Assembly (NCBI GenBank): GCA_035356615.1
Contig: DAOQSN010000002.1
Span: forward strand, 124,001 to 188,000
Source: JAKQDH01 sp029558835
Lineage (GTDB): Bacteria; Planctomycetota; Phycisphaerae; UBA1845
Length of the DNA stretch: 64,000 nucleotides
Direction of reading: 5' to 3'
Part shown: positions 1-8,936 of the stretch, one piece after another
Layout of the letters: every line of letters starts with the position of its first letter
How positions within the stretch are numbered: the stretch's first letter is position 1
Position numbers and translations under genes: made by a program
Notes under the pieces: model-generated
Seen by the model: the letters and a program-made list of their open reading frames with translations, nothing else
Database searches by the model: none
What the model was told of the DNA's origin: nothing

Positions 1-2
1 AG

Positions 3-470
3 CTGGGCATGTTGTGGCGGCTCATCGAGGACCAGGAAATGTGGCCGGCGGTGGCCCTGCAGTTCAAGGGCCGCTTCCCCACCGGTTATCATTCCAGCGG
101 CGTGGACGGCGAGGGGCGGTTGATCCTGACCCACCAGTGCACGGACTGGCTGCGGGGGCATTTCAACCTGTTCGGCATCACGGTCAACGGCAACAACGAC
201 ATTGATGCCCGCGACTTCCAGTGGGGCGCGGTGATCGGCGCCGATGGGCCGCTGGGCAGCAGCAATGCTCTGCGCTGGGTGCTGGACTACATGAACCGCA
301 GCAGTGAGCACTACGGCGTGAGCAACATGAACCTGGCCGAGGCGGGCTGGGAGTGGACCATCAACCCCGAGCACAAGCTGGCCATGGGAGTGTACGCCGG
401 TCTGGATGACAATGAGGATACGCCCAACTTCGGGGCGCGGCTCAACTACGCGTATTCGATCAGATATTAG
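3..470 (+). CDS. C-terminal part of an outer-membrane beta-barrel protein (5' truncated)
   Basis: The reading frame is open from the window edge and the true start lies upstream, so only about 155 C-terminal residues are seen. The sequence alternates short hydrophobic or aromatic strands with polar turns and ends in an aromatic residue (SIRY), as many outer-membrane barrels do. The pattern resembles the MetA-pathway (phenol degradation) transporter-like barrel family, but this is by eye only. No catalytic motif is visible. A good Rho-independent terminator lies about 75 bp after the stop, so this is the last gene of its transcript. Function is not established. Confidence 0.6.
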   Translation: MGMLWRLIEDQEMWPAVALQFKGRFPTGYHSSGVDGEGRLILTHQCTDWLRGHFNLFGITVNGNNDIDARDFQWGAVIGADGPLGSSNALRWVLDYMNRSSEHYGVSNMNLAEAGWEWTINPEHKLAMGVYAGLDDNEDTPNFGARLNYAYSIRY

Positions 471-542
471 CCGCCTGGCGGGTGCGTTTGGGGGGGCGGT
501 GCCCACCCGGCATGCCCGGTAACGCGGCTTGAGGTTTGCCGT

Positions 543-580
543 CAATCGGCCCGGCCCCAGCGGTCGGGCCGATTGCTTTT
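543..580 (+). terminator. Rho-independent terminator
   Basis: An 11-bp perfect stem (CAATCGGCCCG at 543-553, CGGGCCGATTG at 565-575) with an 11-nt loop is followed by CTTTTCCC. It ends the transcript of the barrel gene and separates it from the formyltransferase. Confidence 0.8.
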
Positions 581-622
581 CCCGACGCCCACGTGGTAGG
601 GTGATCGGCGCGGAGGGCGCGC

Positions 623-1429
623 ATGCGGATCGGCATTCTCACCAGCATCGAACGCCGGCACCGGTACTTCGTGGAGGCCCTGCGCGCGCGGTTCGAGGTC
701 GTGGCCGTCGGTTACGAGGAAACGGGTTACTCGCCGGCGGACACGACGCACTACGACCTGACGCCCGAGGAAGAACGCATCGTCCTGGCCCACTTCACGG
801 AACGGGCGCGACAGGAGCAAGCGTTCCTGGGCGACGCGCCGTTGCTGGAGGACACACCCGCCTGTCGCGTCCGGCGGCTGGCCCCTGGCAAGCTGAATAC
901 CGACGCCACGCCGGCGTTCCTGCGGGCGGCGGGCGTGGACATGGTGGTGGTTTACGGCACGAACCTCATCAAGCAGCCGCTGCTGGGCGGCTGGCCGGGG
1001 CGGATGCTGAACCTGCATCTTGGCCTGTCGCCCTATTACCGGGGCACGGCCACCAACTTCTACCCGTTGCTCAATGATGAGCCTGAGTACGTCGGGGCGA
1101 CGATCCACCTGATTGACCCGGGGATCGACTCCGGGCCGATCTTCCGCCACGCCCGGCCGGAGATCGTGGCGGACGACCGCCCGCACACGATCGGCTGCAA
1201 GGCGATCCTGGCCGGGACAGGGGCAATGATGGACGTGCTCGGCGCGCTATCGGCCGGGCGGATCACGCCCGTGGCCCAGTGGGAGGTACCCAACGCGAAG
1301 CTCTACCTGCGCAAACACTATCACCCTCGGCAGGTGGTGCAGCTTGCCTGCATGGTGGACGACGGACTGATCCCGCGTTACGTGGCCCGGGCGCCCCGTG
1401 CGGCGCCGCGCGTCAGGCTGGTGCAGTGA
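623..1429 (+). CDS. Formyltransferase family protein
   Basis: A 268-residue protein with the formyl-transfer fold of the GART / methionyl-tRNA formyltransferase superfamily, using 10-formyltetrahydrofolate as donor. The catalytic triad is visible: Asn130 and His132 in NLHLGLSPYYRG and Asp169 in IDPGIDSG. It is shorter than Fmt (about 310) and lacks the usual C-terminal tRNA-binding domain, so a small-molecule or sugar-amine acceptor, for example in surface polysaccharide synthesis, is more likely than initiator tRNA. The ATG has GGAGG seven bases upstream. It stands alone between a terminator and a convergent gene. The acceptor is unknown. Confidence 0.8.
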   Translation: MRIGILTSIERRHRYFVEALRARFEVVAVGYEETGYSPADTTHYDLTPEEERIVLAHFTERARQEQAFLGDAPLLEDTPACRVRRLAPGKLNTDATPAFLRAAGVDMVVVYGTNLIKQPLLGGWPGRMLNLHLGLSPYYRGTATNFYPLLNDEPEYVGATIHLIDPGIDSGPIFRHARPEIVADDRPHTIGCKAILAGTGAMMDVLGALSAGRITPVAQWEVPNAKLYLRKHYHPRQVVQLACMVDDGLIPRYVARAPRAAPRVRLVQ

Positions 1430-1666
1430 GCCCCGGCAAGTGATGCCTTTGAGGTAGCGTCACACCGCTTGCCGGCACAGATCCTCGCGGACTTGAATCG
1501 TTGCCCCCCGGGGGCGACGTGGAAAACCCCAACGCGGCAACTCCCACACCACCCCACGGAACCGACGTTGCCGCCATCCTTCCGCCCTGCGCCGCGTCGA
1601 GAGCGCCCACGCCGGCCACGGGGGGCGACGCTACACGGCGGCCAGCGCCGGAGGGCCGCGGGCCGC

Positions 1667-2167
1667 TCACGCGGTCAGGCCAGATTGGGTGAGAATCGCC
1701 GCTGCCTGCGCCACGGCCTCGGCAGGATCACGCGCCGCGTGCAACTGCCCCGTCCGCCGATACGGTTCCACCGCCGGGCCGGGATCAAACCCGAGCAGAA
1801 TCACCGGTTTGCCGTTCTTCAGCGCCAACGCCACCTCCGACAGTGTCCCCGCTCCGCCCGAACAGGCAATCACCACGTCGCTCGACAGCACATTGATGAC
1901 GTTCCGGGCGTCACCCATCCCGGTCACAATGGCGACGTCCAGGTCCTTGGCGGCGTCGGATGCATCCCAGCCCGGTAGCACGCCGACGACCATTCCGCCG
2001 GCCTCACGTGCACCCTGAGCTGAAGCGCCCATCACGCCTTGCGCGCGCCCGCCGTTGAGCAGCACCCATCCCCGTCCGGCGATGAGGCGGCCCAATTCGC
2101 GTGCCTCGGCCAAGGTCGCCGCTGACGCGGCCGACCCACCCATCACTCCGATAACCGGCCTGCGCAT
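1667..2167 (-). CDS. LOG-like / TIGR00725-type Rossmann protein
   Basis: A 166-residue protein of the SLOG superfamily. Motifs seen: GVMGGS near the N-terminus, LLNGGRAQGVM (37-47), MGDARN (84-89) and SGGAGTLSE (103-111). The last two correspond to the nucleotide-binding and PGGxGTxxE catalytic region of LOG-type phosphoribohydrolases. This shorter bacterial type is often annotated TIGR00725, and its substrate is not settled. A candidate promoter reads outward on the minus strand: TTGCTG at 2262-2267, 17 bp, TAAATT at 2239-2244. It is convergent with the formyltransferase gene and not in an operon. Confidence 0.75.
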   Translation of the reverse strand: MRRPVIGVMGGSAASAATLAEARELGRLIAGRGWVLLNGGRAQGVMGASAQGAREAGGMVVGVLPGWDASDAAKDLDVAIVTGMGDARNVINVLSSDVVIACSGGAGTLSEVALALKNGKPVILLGFDPGPAVEPYRRTGQLHAARDPAEAVAQAAAILTQSGLTA

Positions 2168-2537
2168 CGGTTATGCCCCACGTCACGGCAAACGCCAGTG
2201 ACCTCGGCCCTGGTTCACCGGGCTGGTCAAGATGGCGGAATTTAACCGAAAGCACGTCCCTCAGCAACGCAATTCCTTTCGGAATCCACTTTATGCTGTA
2301 TGAATTACACCTAAGCAACTCCAATCGACGCAGAGGATCGAAACCGGCATGGCCGCGGTGTACAATGGGGCAAGTCGCGCGTACCGCCTGGGGGATGGTT
2401 GCGGGCGGCACGTCGGACGACCGGGCCTTCCGACCCACGAGAGGGGACGCCTTCCGTACCGTCACAATGTCCGCTGCGGGCACAACGTGGGTCGCGGATA
2501 TCGGATCTGCATCTCCCCATCCGGAGGGGTTTCGTTG
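2168..2537. other. Intergenic region between divergent genes
   Basis: This 370-bp gap lies between the divergent LOG-like and subtilisin genes and must hold both promoters. It is less GC-rich than its surroundings around 2265-2320. A candidate promoter for the minus gene is TTGCTG-N17-TAAATT (2239-2267). A small dyad, ATTCC-TTTC-GGAAT, lies near 2270-2284. No convincing plus-strand promoter was found. The ribosome site for the subtilisin gene is GGAGGGG at 2523-2529. Confidence 0.5.
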
Positions 2538-4721
2538 ATGGGACAGCACAGGTTGGCAAGGGGGCTAGCGCTGGCAACGACGGTCCTGATGTGGGCAGTG
2601 GCCGGGAGTGCCGAGGGGAGACCGAAGGACCCGCCGCGCGAGCCCGAGGGACAAGTCCGGGCGCTGCGTCTGCGGCACGGCACGATCACCACGGACGTTC
2701 CGGTCGATGTGGCCGGTGTGGTCCGTGGGTCGCGCGAGCGGTCGGCGCGGTTCGTCCTGCAACTGGAGGGGCCCCTGGATCCCCAGCGCCGCGCAGCGCT
2801 CGAACAGCTCGGCGTGGAGCTGGGTGACTACCTGCCGCCGGATGCGTTCATCGCTCGTTGGACGGGGACGAACGCGGAGGCATTGGGCGGGCTGGAGTTT
2901 GTCCGCTGGGCGTCCGCACTGGAGCCGGCATGGAAGCTCGATCCTCGATTGAGTGAGACGACGCGCCTGCCGGCCGGGCCGGGAGAGGCGCGGGCGCCGC
3001 TCAACGTCACCATCACGCTGTTTGCGGCGGAGACCTTCGCGGCGACGCAGGCTGACCTGACGCGCGTGGGGGTCGAGGTGCACGGTGCATCACCGGTGGG
3101 GGAGCGGTGGGTGGTTGACGCGACGGTCCCGGTGGCCCGTGTGCAGCAGCTTGCCAACCTCGAGGCCGTGCAGTTCGTGGAGCCGGCACCCGTCGGCAGC
3201 TTCCGCAACGACACCAACGCCTGGATCGTGCAGAGCAACGACCTGGGCCACACGCCGGTCTGGGACGCCGGGATTCTCGGGCAGGGGCAACTGGCCGGCA
3301 TCATCGACGGGACCATCCGGGAGGATCACTGTTCATTTGACGACAGCGTGCCCGTGGGGCCGGACCATCGCAAGATCGTCGCCATGCGCAATGCCGGATC
3401 CAGCAGTTCGCACGGCACGCACTGTGCGGGAACGTTGGCGGGGGATGCGGACGTCTGGGGTACGCCCGAGGGATACGACGGCCTGGCGCCAGCGGCCCGA
3501 CTGAGCTTCTCCGAGTCCTCGCACGTCTGGTACAACCCGTCCACCCTGTACACGCGCTTGCAGGAGGCTCACCTCGACGGCGCCCGCGTCCACAGCAACA
3601 GTTGGGGCGACGACGGCACGACGGCCTACACGACCTGGTGTCAGCAGATAGACGAGTTCAGCTACAACTATGAGGACAGCCTGGTGCTGTTCGCCGTGAC
3701 GAACATGAACTCCCTGAAGACGCCGGAGAACGCCAAGAACGTGCTGGCCGTCGGGGCGTCGCGCGACACGCCACAGCAGGACTACCATTGCAGCGGTGGG
3801 GCCGGTCCCACCGCGGACGGTCGGCGCAAGCCGGAAGTATTCGCCCCCGGGTGCAGCACCTGGTCCGCGTCCTCCAGCACGACGTGCGGCTGGACGACGA
3901 AGACGGGCACCTCGATGGCGTGTCCGGCGGTGGCGGGCGCGGGTGTGCTGGTTCGCCAGTACTTCACCGACGGCTACTACCCCACCGGCACGGCGAACCC
4001 GGCGGACGGCTTCACGCCGTCAGGCGCGCTGCTCAAGGCCGTGCTCGTCAACTCAGCCGTGGACATGACGGGCATCGCCGGCTACCCGACCGTGACCGAG
4101 GGTTGGGGCAGGGTTCTGCTGGACGGCACGTTGTACTTCCCTGGTGATCCGGAGCGTCTTGATGTGATCGACGTGCGCAATGCCCAGGGGCTCAGCACCG
4201 GTGAGGAGGTCACCGTGCCGGTCGAAGTGACGGCCAGTGGAGTGCCCCTGCGTGTCACGCTGGTGTTCACCGACCCGCCGGCCGCCGTCAACGCGGCCGA
4301 CCCGGTCATCAATAACCTGGACCTCGAGGTCATCGCTGCCGGCGGCACGAGCTACCGCGGCAACGTGTTGGTGAATGGGCAGTCCGCTCCCGGCGGCAAC
4401 TTCGATGCCCGCAACAACGTCGAGCAGGTGCTGCTGACGACCCCGGTGACCGGCGGCTACACCGTCGTGGTGCGCGCCGCGGCCGTCAACCAGGGCACGC
4501 AAGGCTTCGCGTTGGTCCTCACGGGCGCCACGGCCACGCGGGGCGGTGACTGCGACCGCGATGGCACCACCACGCTGAGCGATTATGAGCGCTTCGAGTC
4601 GTGCCTTACCGGGCCGGACGCCACGATCGTACCGGGCTGCTGGTGCAGCGACCTGGACGAGGACGGCGACGCGGACCTGGCCGACTTCGCCGTCCTCCAG
4701 AACATCTACACCCATCCCTGA
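2538..4721 (+). CDS. Secreted subtilisin-like (S8) serine protease with dockerin-like tail
   Basis: A 727-residue precursor. The start was placed at 2538 because it follows GGAGGGG and begins a signal peptide (MGQHRLARGLALATTVLMW) ending near AEG. A propeptide-like region covers about 40-235. The S8 triad is Asp257 (IIDGTIREDH), His292 (HGTHCAGT) and Ser459 (GTSMACP). Asp257 lacks the usual DTG/DSG context, reading DGT instead. After the catalytic domain comes a beta-rich domain resembling the Kp-43 or proprotein-convertase C-terminal sandwich (about 540-670). The tail has two Asp-rich calcium-loop motifs (DCDRDGTTTLSDYE and DLDEDGDADLADF), a pattern common in planctomycete exported proteins. 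It probably degrades extracellular protein. Confidence 0.9.
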   Translation: MGQHRLARGLALATTVLMWAVAGSAEGRPKDPPREPEGQVRALRLRHGTITTDVPVDVAGVVRGSRERSARFVLQLEGPLDPQRRAALEQLGVELGDYLPPDAFIARWTGTNAEALGGLEFVRWASALEPAWKLDPRLSETTRLPAGPGEARAPLNVTITLFAAETFAATQADLTRVGVEVHGASPVGERWVVDATVPVARVQQLANLEAVQFVEPAPVGSFRNDTNAWIVQSNDLGHTPVWDAGILGQGQLAGIIDGTIREDHCSFDDSVPVGPDHRKIVAMRNAGSSSSHGTHCAGTLAGDADVWGTPEGYDGLAPAARLSFSESSHVWYNPSTLYTRLQEAHLDGARVHSNSWGDDGTTAYTTWCQQIDEFSYNYEDSLVLFAVTNMNSLKTPENAKNVLAVGASRDTPQQDYHCSGGAGPTADGRRKPEVFAPGCSTWSASSSTTCGWTTKTGTSMACPAVAGAGVLVRQYFTDGYYPTGTANPADGFTPSGALLKAVLVNSAVDMTGIAGYPTVTEGWGRVLLDGTLYFPGDPERLDVIDVRNAQGLSTGEEVTVPVEVTASGVPLRVTLVFTDPPAAVNAADPVINNLDLEVIAAGGTSYRGNVLVNGQSAPGGNFDARNNVEQVLLTTPVTGGYTVVVRAAAVNQGTQGFALVLTGATATRGGDCDRDGTTTLSDYERFESCLTGPDATIVPGCWCSDLDEDGDADLADFAVLQNIYTHP

Positions 4722-4742
4722 CCCACCCCCGGCCCCGTGGTC

Positions 4743-4830
4743 GACGTGGGCGGGCTTTGCCCGCCGGGATGTTCGCGTGCCCCAGCACTGCAGGCGGTCA
4801 ACCCCACCCAACTCGTTCCGGCGGGTGGAA
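4743..4830. repeat. Short composite inverted-repeat unit (family C, copy 1)
   Basis: Two small hairpins occur in a fixed order: GGCGGGC-TTT-GCCCGCC near 4748-4765, then GGCGGGT-GGA-ACCCGCC near 4812-4828. The same pair in the same order recurs at 7587-7655. It lies between convergent genes and could also help end transcription. Confidence 0.65.
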
Positions 4831-4945
4831 CCCGCCCTCCGGTCTGCACCATCGTCCATACGTGATGATACGTACGTCTCCCGCGGGGGGGCGACGCTGC
4901 GGACATTCCACCCCGACACCGCTGGCCGCACCTGCGCCGTGCTCG

Positions 4946-5506
4946 TCATGACTCGTCAAACCCGAAGTCCTTGAGCCACTGCCTTCGCTCCTGCGGCGAG
5001 ACGCCGTCGGGCTTTTCCGGTTGGCCTTGCTGGGCACCGGCGGAACCCGGTGCCGGGGCGGCGGCACTGCTCTCCGGTTTAGGGGCGGGGTGCGTGGGGT
5101 TCTCTTCGTCCGGCTTTGCGGGCACCGGCGGGAACAACTCCGCGATGAACTCGGCGTTGGGCATCCAGCCGCAATGGAACCGGCGGGCATTCTTTCGGAT
5201 AACGCTATCGTCCGTGACGACGCGGGTGTGCTGCGGGTCGGCGGCTTGCTCCAGCAGATCCACAATCACGTCATCCGCGCTGCGCCCTTCGCCGAAGAGC
5301 ACCCGCACCCGCGCGGAATGAAGCCGCGCCGCGCCCGGCCCGCGCGGCGCCGCACCGTCGAAGACCAACGTCACCGCGTCCGCGTGGGTGTGCGTCCATT
5401 GTTCGATGGCGTGCAGCAGTCCGTCGCGCCCGACGCCGCCCGGCGGGCCCAGCGCGCGGACCCCATAGAGCAGGTTGTTGCCGTCAATGAGCAAGACGCT
5501 CGGCAT
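4946..5506 (-). CDS. NYN-domain (YacP-like) RNase
   Basis: A 186-residue protein. Residues 1-125 match the NYN/PIN-like fold: N-terminal LLIDGNNLLYG, VTLVFDG, and a late acidic stretch ADDVIVDLLE followed by VVTDDS. These supply the acidic residues that bind metal in NYN nucleases such as YacP/Rae1, which cleave RNA on the ribosome or act in RNA decay. The C-terminal 60 residues are Pro/Ala/Glu-rich and low in complexity, then end in a conserved-looking RRQWLKDFGFDES. It is the last gene of a minus-strand run after trpS and scpA, 36 bp behind scpA, with GGAGG 10 bases before its ATG. Confidence 0.8.
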   Translation of the reverse strand: MPSVLLIDGNNLLYGVRALGPPGGVGRDGLLHAIEQWTHTHADAVTLVFDGAAPRGPGAARLHSARVRVLFGEGRSADDVIVDLLEQAADPQHTRVVTDDSVIRKNARRFHCGWMPNAEFIAELFPPVPAKPDEENPTHPAPKPESSAAAPAPGSAGAQQGQPEKPDGVSPQERRQWLKDFGFDES

Positions 5507-5542
5507 CGGACGCAGGCCTCCACCGCAGGTGCATGCTGGGCG

Positions 5543-6541
5543 TCACGTTCGGTCCTCTGGGGCGTTGGGCGGCGCGACGGGTGCCTCGTCCGGGTCAGCG
5601 GTTGCCGAAGGTCCCGCTTCTTCAGAGAGGTCCGCCGCGTCCAGGGGCGCGCCTGCGGCCTCGGATGCCACAGACACGCCGGCCTCCTCCGCGGACACGC
5701 CCGCTTCCCGCGCCACCGACTCCGGTGGCAGCCCCTCCGTCCCCGCGGACGCGGGGCGTGCCTCCGGCTGCGGCGGCGCGTCCGTGGCCGGCAGATTCTC
5801 GGCGAGCGTGGTCAGTGGCGTCGCGTCGAGCAGGTGGATGAGGATGGTGCCGAAGGGCCGGTCCTGACTCACCCGGATGCGCCGCTGCCGGATCAGCTCC
5901 AGCAGCGCCAGGAACAACCCGATCATCTCGGCCTTGTTGCGCCCGGCGAAGATCAGGTGGAACGGCTCGGCGCCCCCCGCGCGCTGGAGTGCATCCAGGA
6001 TGTCGTCCGCATGCAGGGTCAGCGGTGTGTCATCAGTCTCGACCTGATGAAACGGCTTGGCCCGGCCGATCTGCTCGAGCAGGCGATTGAACGCCTCGAA
6101 GAGGTCCCAGATTTCCAGGTTCTCCAGTTCGAGCTCGTCCGGCGCGACGGGCGGCAGGGCCGGCACCCGGGCATGCTTGAGCTGCTGCTCCGCAGCCGCC
6201 TCCTCCAGCTCGCGGGCCGCATCTTTGTACTTCTTGTATTCCAGAAGCTGCCGGACCAGCTCCAGCCGCGGGTCACTCAGGTCCTCTTCGCCCTCCTCGA
6301 CTGGCGGTCGCGGCAGCAGCAGCCGCGACTTGACCTCCATCAGAGTGGCCGCCAGCACCAGAAACTCGCTCACCGTCTCCGGGTCAAGCCGGGCGAGCAC
6401 CTCCACGTAGGCAAGGTACTGCTCCGTGATCCGGGCGATGGGAATGTCGTAGATGTCGATCTCTTCCCGACGGATGAGGTAGAGCAACAGGTCCAGCGGA
6501 CCGTTGTAGACGTCGAGCTTGACCTGATACTCTTCCGGCAA
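5543..6541 (-). CDS. scpA: Segregation and condensation protein A
   Basis: The kleisin subunit of the bacterial SMC-ScpAB condensin, which bridges the two SMC heads during chromosome segregation. The N-terminus (YQVKLDVYNGPLDLLLYLI) and the following EIDIYDIPIARITEQYL and LVLAATLMEVKSRLLLP are diagnostic. Residues 1-250 cover the domain and the winged-helix end (LLELIRQRRIRVSQDRPFG). An Ala/Glu/Pro-rich tail of about 70 residues is an extra. The start is a TTG at 6541, because an in-frame TGA lies just upstream and the protein aligns with the family from residue 1. It begins six bases after the trpS stop. No scpB is next to it. Confidence 0.92.
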   Translation of the reverse strand: MPEEYQVKLDVYNGPLDLLLYLIRREEIDIYDIPIARITEQYLAYVEVLARLDPETVSEFLVLAATLMEVKSRLLLPRPPVEEGEEDLSDPRLELVRQLLEYKKYKDAARELEEAAAEQQLKHARVPALPPVAPDELELENLEIWDLFEAFNRLLEQIGRAKPFHQVETDDTPLTLHADDILDALQRAGGAEPFHLIFAGRNKAEMIGLFLALLELIRQRRIRVSQDRPFGTILIHLLDATPLTTLAENLPATDAPPQPEARPASAGTEGLPPESVAREAGVSAEEAGVSVASEAAGAPLDAADLSEEAGPSATADPDEAPVAPPNAPEDRT

Positions 6542-6547
6542 TGCTCA

Positions 6548-7522
6548 TCAGTTCCTGGCGGTGACGATCCCGCAGGCGGCCCGGGCCTGCTCCATGACCG
6601 CGCGGGCGGTTTCCCGCGCCCGGCGCCCGGCGGTCCGCAGCATGTCTTCCACGTAATCGGCGTCCTTAACGAGTTCCGCGCGGCGTTCCCGCGCCGGGCC
6701 CAGCAGGCGTTCCACGACGTCTGCGAGCATCTGCTTCGCTTCGCCGTACCCCATGCCGCCGGCGCGGTAACGCTGTTCGAGCGCCTGCGTCTCGGCCGGC
6801 GTCGCCAGCAGCTTGTACAAGCCGAACACCGTGCAGCGCTCGGGGTCCTTCGGTGCCTCCAGTGGTGTGGAGTCCGTCTTGATGCTCATGATCCGCTTGC
6901 GATTGGTCTTTGCATCGTCGAAGAGCGACACCGCGTTGCCATAGCTCTTCGACATCTTCTGCCCGTCCAGCCCCGGCACGATCAGGGCTTCGTTGAGCTT
7001 GGCCTCGGGACGCTTGAACACCTCGCACTTGAACGTCATGTTGAAGTGGGTGGCCATGTCCTGCGCCATCTCGATGTGCTGGACCTGGTCCTTGCCCACC
7101 GGCACCACGTCGCTGTGGTAGATCAGGATGTCAGCCGCCATGAGGATCGGGTAGCTGAACAGCCCCATGCTGGCCGCGATGCCGCGGGCGACCTTGTCCT
7201 TGTAGCTGGTCGCCCGATCCAGCAACCCCTTGCCCGTGACGACCGAGAGCAGCCAGGTCAGCTCGGTGACCTCCGGCACGTCGCTCTGCCGGAAGAGCAG
7301 AGCCTTGGTTGGATCAAACCCCATCGCCAGGTAGTCGAGGGCGACATCGCGGGTGTTGGCGACCAGGGTGGGCGCGTCCTGGATGGTGGTGAGGGCGTGG
7401 TAATTGGCAATAAAATAATAGCAGTCGTGCTTCTCTTCGAGCTCGATGTGCTGCTTCATTGCTGCCAGGTAGTTGCCCAAGTGCAGCTTGCCGCTGGGTT
7501 GGATTCCCGAAAGCACCCGCAT
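6548..7522 (-). CDS. trpS: Tryptophanyl-tRNA synthetase
   Basis: Class I aminoacyl-tRNA synthetase that charges tRNA-Trp; 324 residues, usual bacterial size. The HIGH-like motif is HLGN at 14-17 in SGIQPSGKLHLGN, and KMSKS is at 189-193 in GLDGQKMSKSYGN. The typical MAADILIYHSDVVPVG stretch that helps bind tryptophan is present. The ATG at 7522 has GGAGG 7-8 bases upstream. It is the first gene of the minus-strand set trpS-scpA-NYN. No trp leader or T-box was seen upstream, where a family C repeat lies. Confidence 0.96.
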   Translation of the reverse strand: MRVLSGIQPSGKLHLGNYLAAMKQHIELEEKHDCYYFIANYHALTTIQDAPTLVANTRDVALDYLAMGFDPTKALLFRQSDVPEVTELTWLLSVVTGKGLLDRATSYKDKVARGIAASMGLFSYPILMAADILIYHSDVVPVGKDQVQHIEMAQDMATHFNMTFKCEVFKRPEAKLNEALIVPGLDGQKMSKSYGNAVSLFDDAKTNRKRIMSIKTDSTPLEAPKDPERCTVFGLYKLLATPAETQALEQRYRAGGMGYGEAKQMLADVVERLLGPARERRAELVKDADYVEDMLRTAGRRARETARAVMEQARAACGIVTARN

Positions 7523-7586
7523 GCAGGAGCCTCCCTTCGGGCGGGAGGGTCGCCCATGCCTGAGGCATTGTCAAGCCGGGCAGGTC

Positions 7587-7655
7587 ACGGTGCGCGGGGG
7601 CGGGCTTTGCCCGCCGCGTGGTTGGGGGGGTCCAGCGGGTGGAACCCGCCCTGCG
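7587..7655. repeat. Short composite inverted-repeat unit (family C, copy 2)
   Basis: It contains GGGCGGGCTTTGCCCGCC near 7593-7610 and GCGGGTGGAACCCGCC near 7635-7650, the same two hairpins and order as at 4743-4830. It sits in the 143-bp gap between trpS and the radical SAM gene, upstream of trpS. Confidence 0.65.
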
Positions 7656-7665
7656 TGCGGTGCGC

Positions 7666-8655
7666 TCAGCGGTCGTCGAATCGCCAGAGGCCGGCCGCTC
7701 GGGCCGACTCGAAGGCGGCTTCCAGCTCGGCGGCCGTGGGCCGGCGGTCCAACTCCTCGTACCGCAGCGCCCCGCTCCCGGTGTCATCATCTGACACTTC
7801 CGATCGGCAGCCAACCTGGTAGGCCGGGCGGTACTGACCCATGATGTTGACGAACGTGTCGGGTGAGACCTCGTCGGCCAGGAAGCGGAAGATCGCTTCG
7901 CTCTCCGCCGGCAGACCGGGCATGACCAGATGCCGCACCAGCAGGCCTCGACAGGCGATGCCGTCGGGCGTGAAGGACAGGTCGCCGACCTGCCGGTGCA
8001 TTTCGCGCAGGGCGTCGCGTGCCCGTTCGGGATAATCCGCTGCCTTCGAATAGCGTGCGGCACTGGCGGGGGTCCAGAACTTGAAGTCGGGCATGTAGAT
8101 GTCTACGAGTCCGTCCATCAGTCTCAGCGAAGACAGCGCGTCGTAGCCGCTGGTGTTGTAGACAACGGGCAGGTGCAGCCCGGCGTCGATCGCTACCACC
8201 AGGGCGTCCACGACCTGCGGGACGACGTGCTCCGGCGTGACCAGGTTGATGTTGTGGCAACCCTGCTCCTGCAGTGCGAGCATCAGGTCCGCAAGCTGCG
8301 GCGACTGCACGTGCTCGCCGCCGGGCTGCTGCGAGATGTCCCAGTTCTGGCAGAATACGCACCTGAGGTTGCACAGCGAGAAGAAGATGGTGCCGGAGCC
8401 GCGCCGCCCCGTGAGGCAGGCTTCCTCGCCGAAGTGGGCGAAGGCGGAGGAGACCTGCGCATGTCGCCCGCTGCGACAAACGCCGCGTTCATCGGCGAGC
8501 CGATTGACCCCGCAGTGGCGCGGGCAGGCGTGGCAGTGCTCAAGTTCCTTCCGGGCCGCGGCCACGCGTGCCGGCAGCGTCGCCCGCACCTCGGGACGCA
8601 GATACGCCGGTGCGAACGAGTCCAGCAGAAACCGGCCGGCTGAGCGCGGGGACAT
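7666..8655 (-). CDS. Radical SAM protein, PflX-like
   Basis: A 329-residue radical SAM enzyme. The [4Fe-4S]-binding motif is Cys95-Cys99-Cys102 in CNLRCVFCQNW. An N-terminal cysteine set, Cys41/44/48 (CHACPRHCGVNR) and Cys60, is typical of the PflX type of pyruvate-formate-lyase-activase homologues and may bind a second metal centre. Its true target is not known in this subgroup. The ATG at 8655 has only a weak ribosome site. It is a single minus-strand gene between repeat families C and B. Confidence 0.85.
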   Translation of the reverse strand: MSPRSAGRFLLDSFAPAYLRPEVRATLPARVAAARKELEHCHACPRHCGVNRLADERGVCRSGRHAQVSSAFAHFGEEACLTGRRGSGTIFFSLCNLRCVFCQNWDISQQPGGEHVQSPQLADLMLALQEQGCHNINLVTPEHVVPQVVDALVVAIDAGLHLPVVYNTSGYDALSSLRLMDGLVDIYMPDFKFWTPASAARYSKAADYPERARDALREMHRQVGDLSFTPDGIACRGLLVRHLVMPGLPAESEAIFRFLADEVSPDTFVNIMGQYRPAYQVGCRSEVSDDDTGSGALRYEELDRRPTAAELEAAFESARAAGLWRFDDR

Positions 8656-8714
8656 GCGGTCAGTCTACGCCGCGGCGGCGTTGGCGGCCACGACCCGATC
8701 GCCGGCGTGCCCTG

Positions 8715-8872
8715 GGCGCAGCGGCTTGTGGCGTACACGTTCGGTGTCTTCGGCGCTGTGGATGCCATGCTTACCCGCGACCGCCGTCGCGGGTAAGCAT
8801 GGCTCGGCAGCCGCGACACATGCCCACCCCGGCCTGCGGCGGGTGAGGGCATGGCACCCACGATGAACAGGT
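8715..8872. repeat. Foldback repeat family B, copy 1
   Basis: The core is a perfect 15-bp hairpin, ATGCTTACCCGCGAC-CGCC-GTCGCGGGTAAGCAT (8767-8800). It is followed by a second dyad around TGCCCACCCC...GGGTGAGGGCA (8820-8852). The flanks (GCGTACACGTTCGGTGTC before, CCACGATGAACAGGTGCGTA after) also match copy 2 at 20275-20430 and are weakly complementary to each other, so the whole unit of about 155 bp folds back. No coding potential. Confidence 0.75.
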
Positions 8873-8936
8873 GCGTACGGGCGATGCTACGTTGCGGGGT
8901 GACGCTGCGTGCCGGGGGAGGCGCGGGTTTGGGGTC

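Noticed and set aside
5021..7822. 933-codon open frame on the plus strand
   Set aside because: It is antisense to the NYN, scpA and trpS genes, which are real by motif; composition is typical of a shadow frame.
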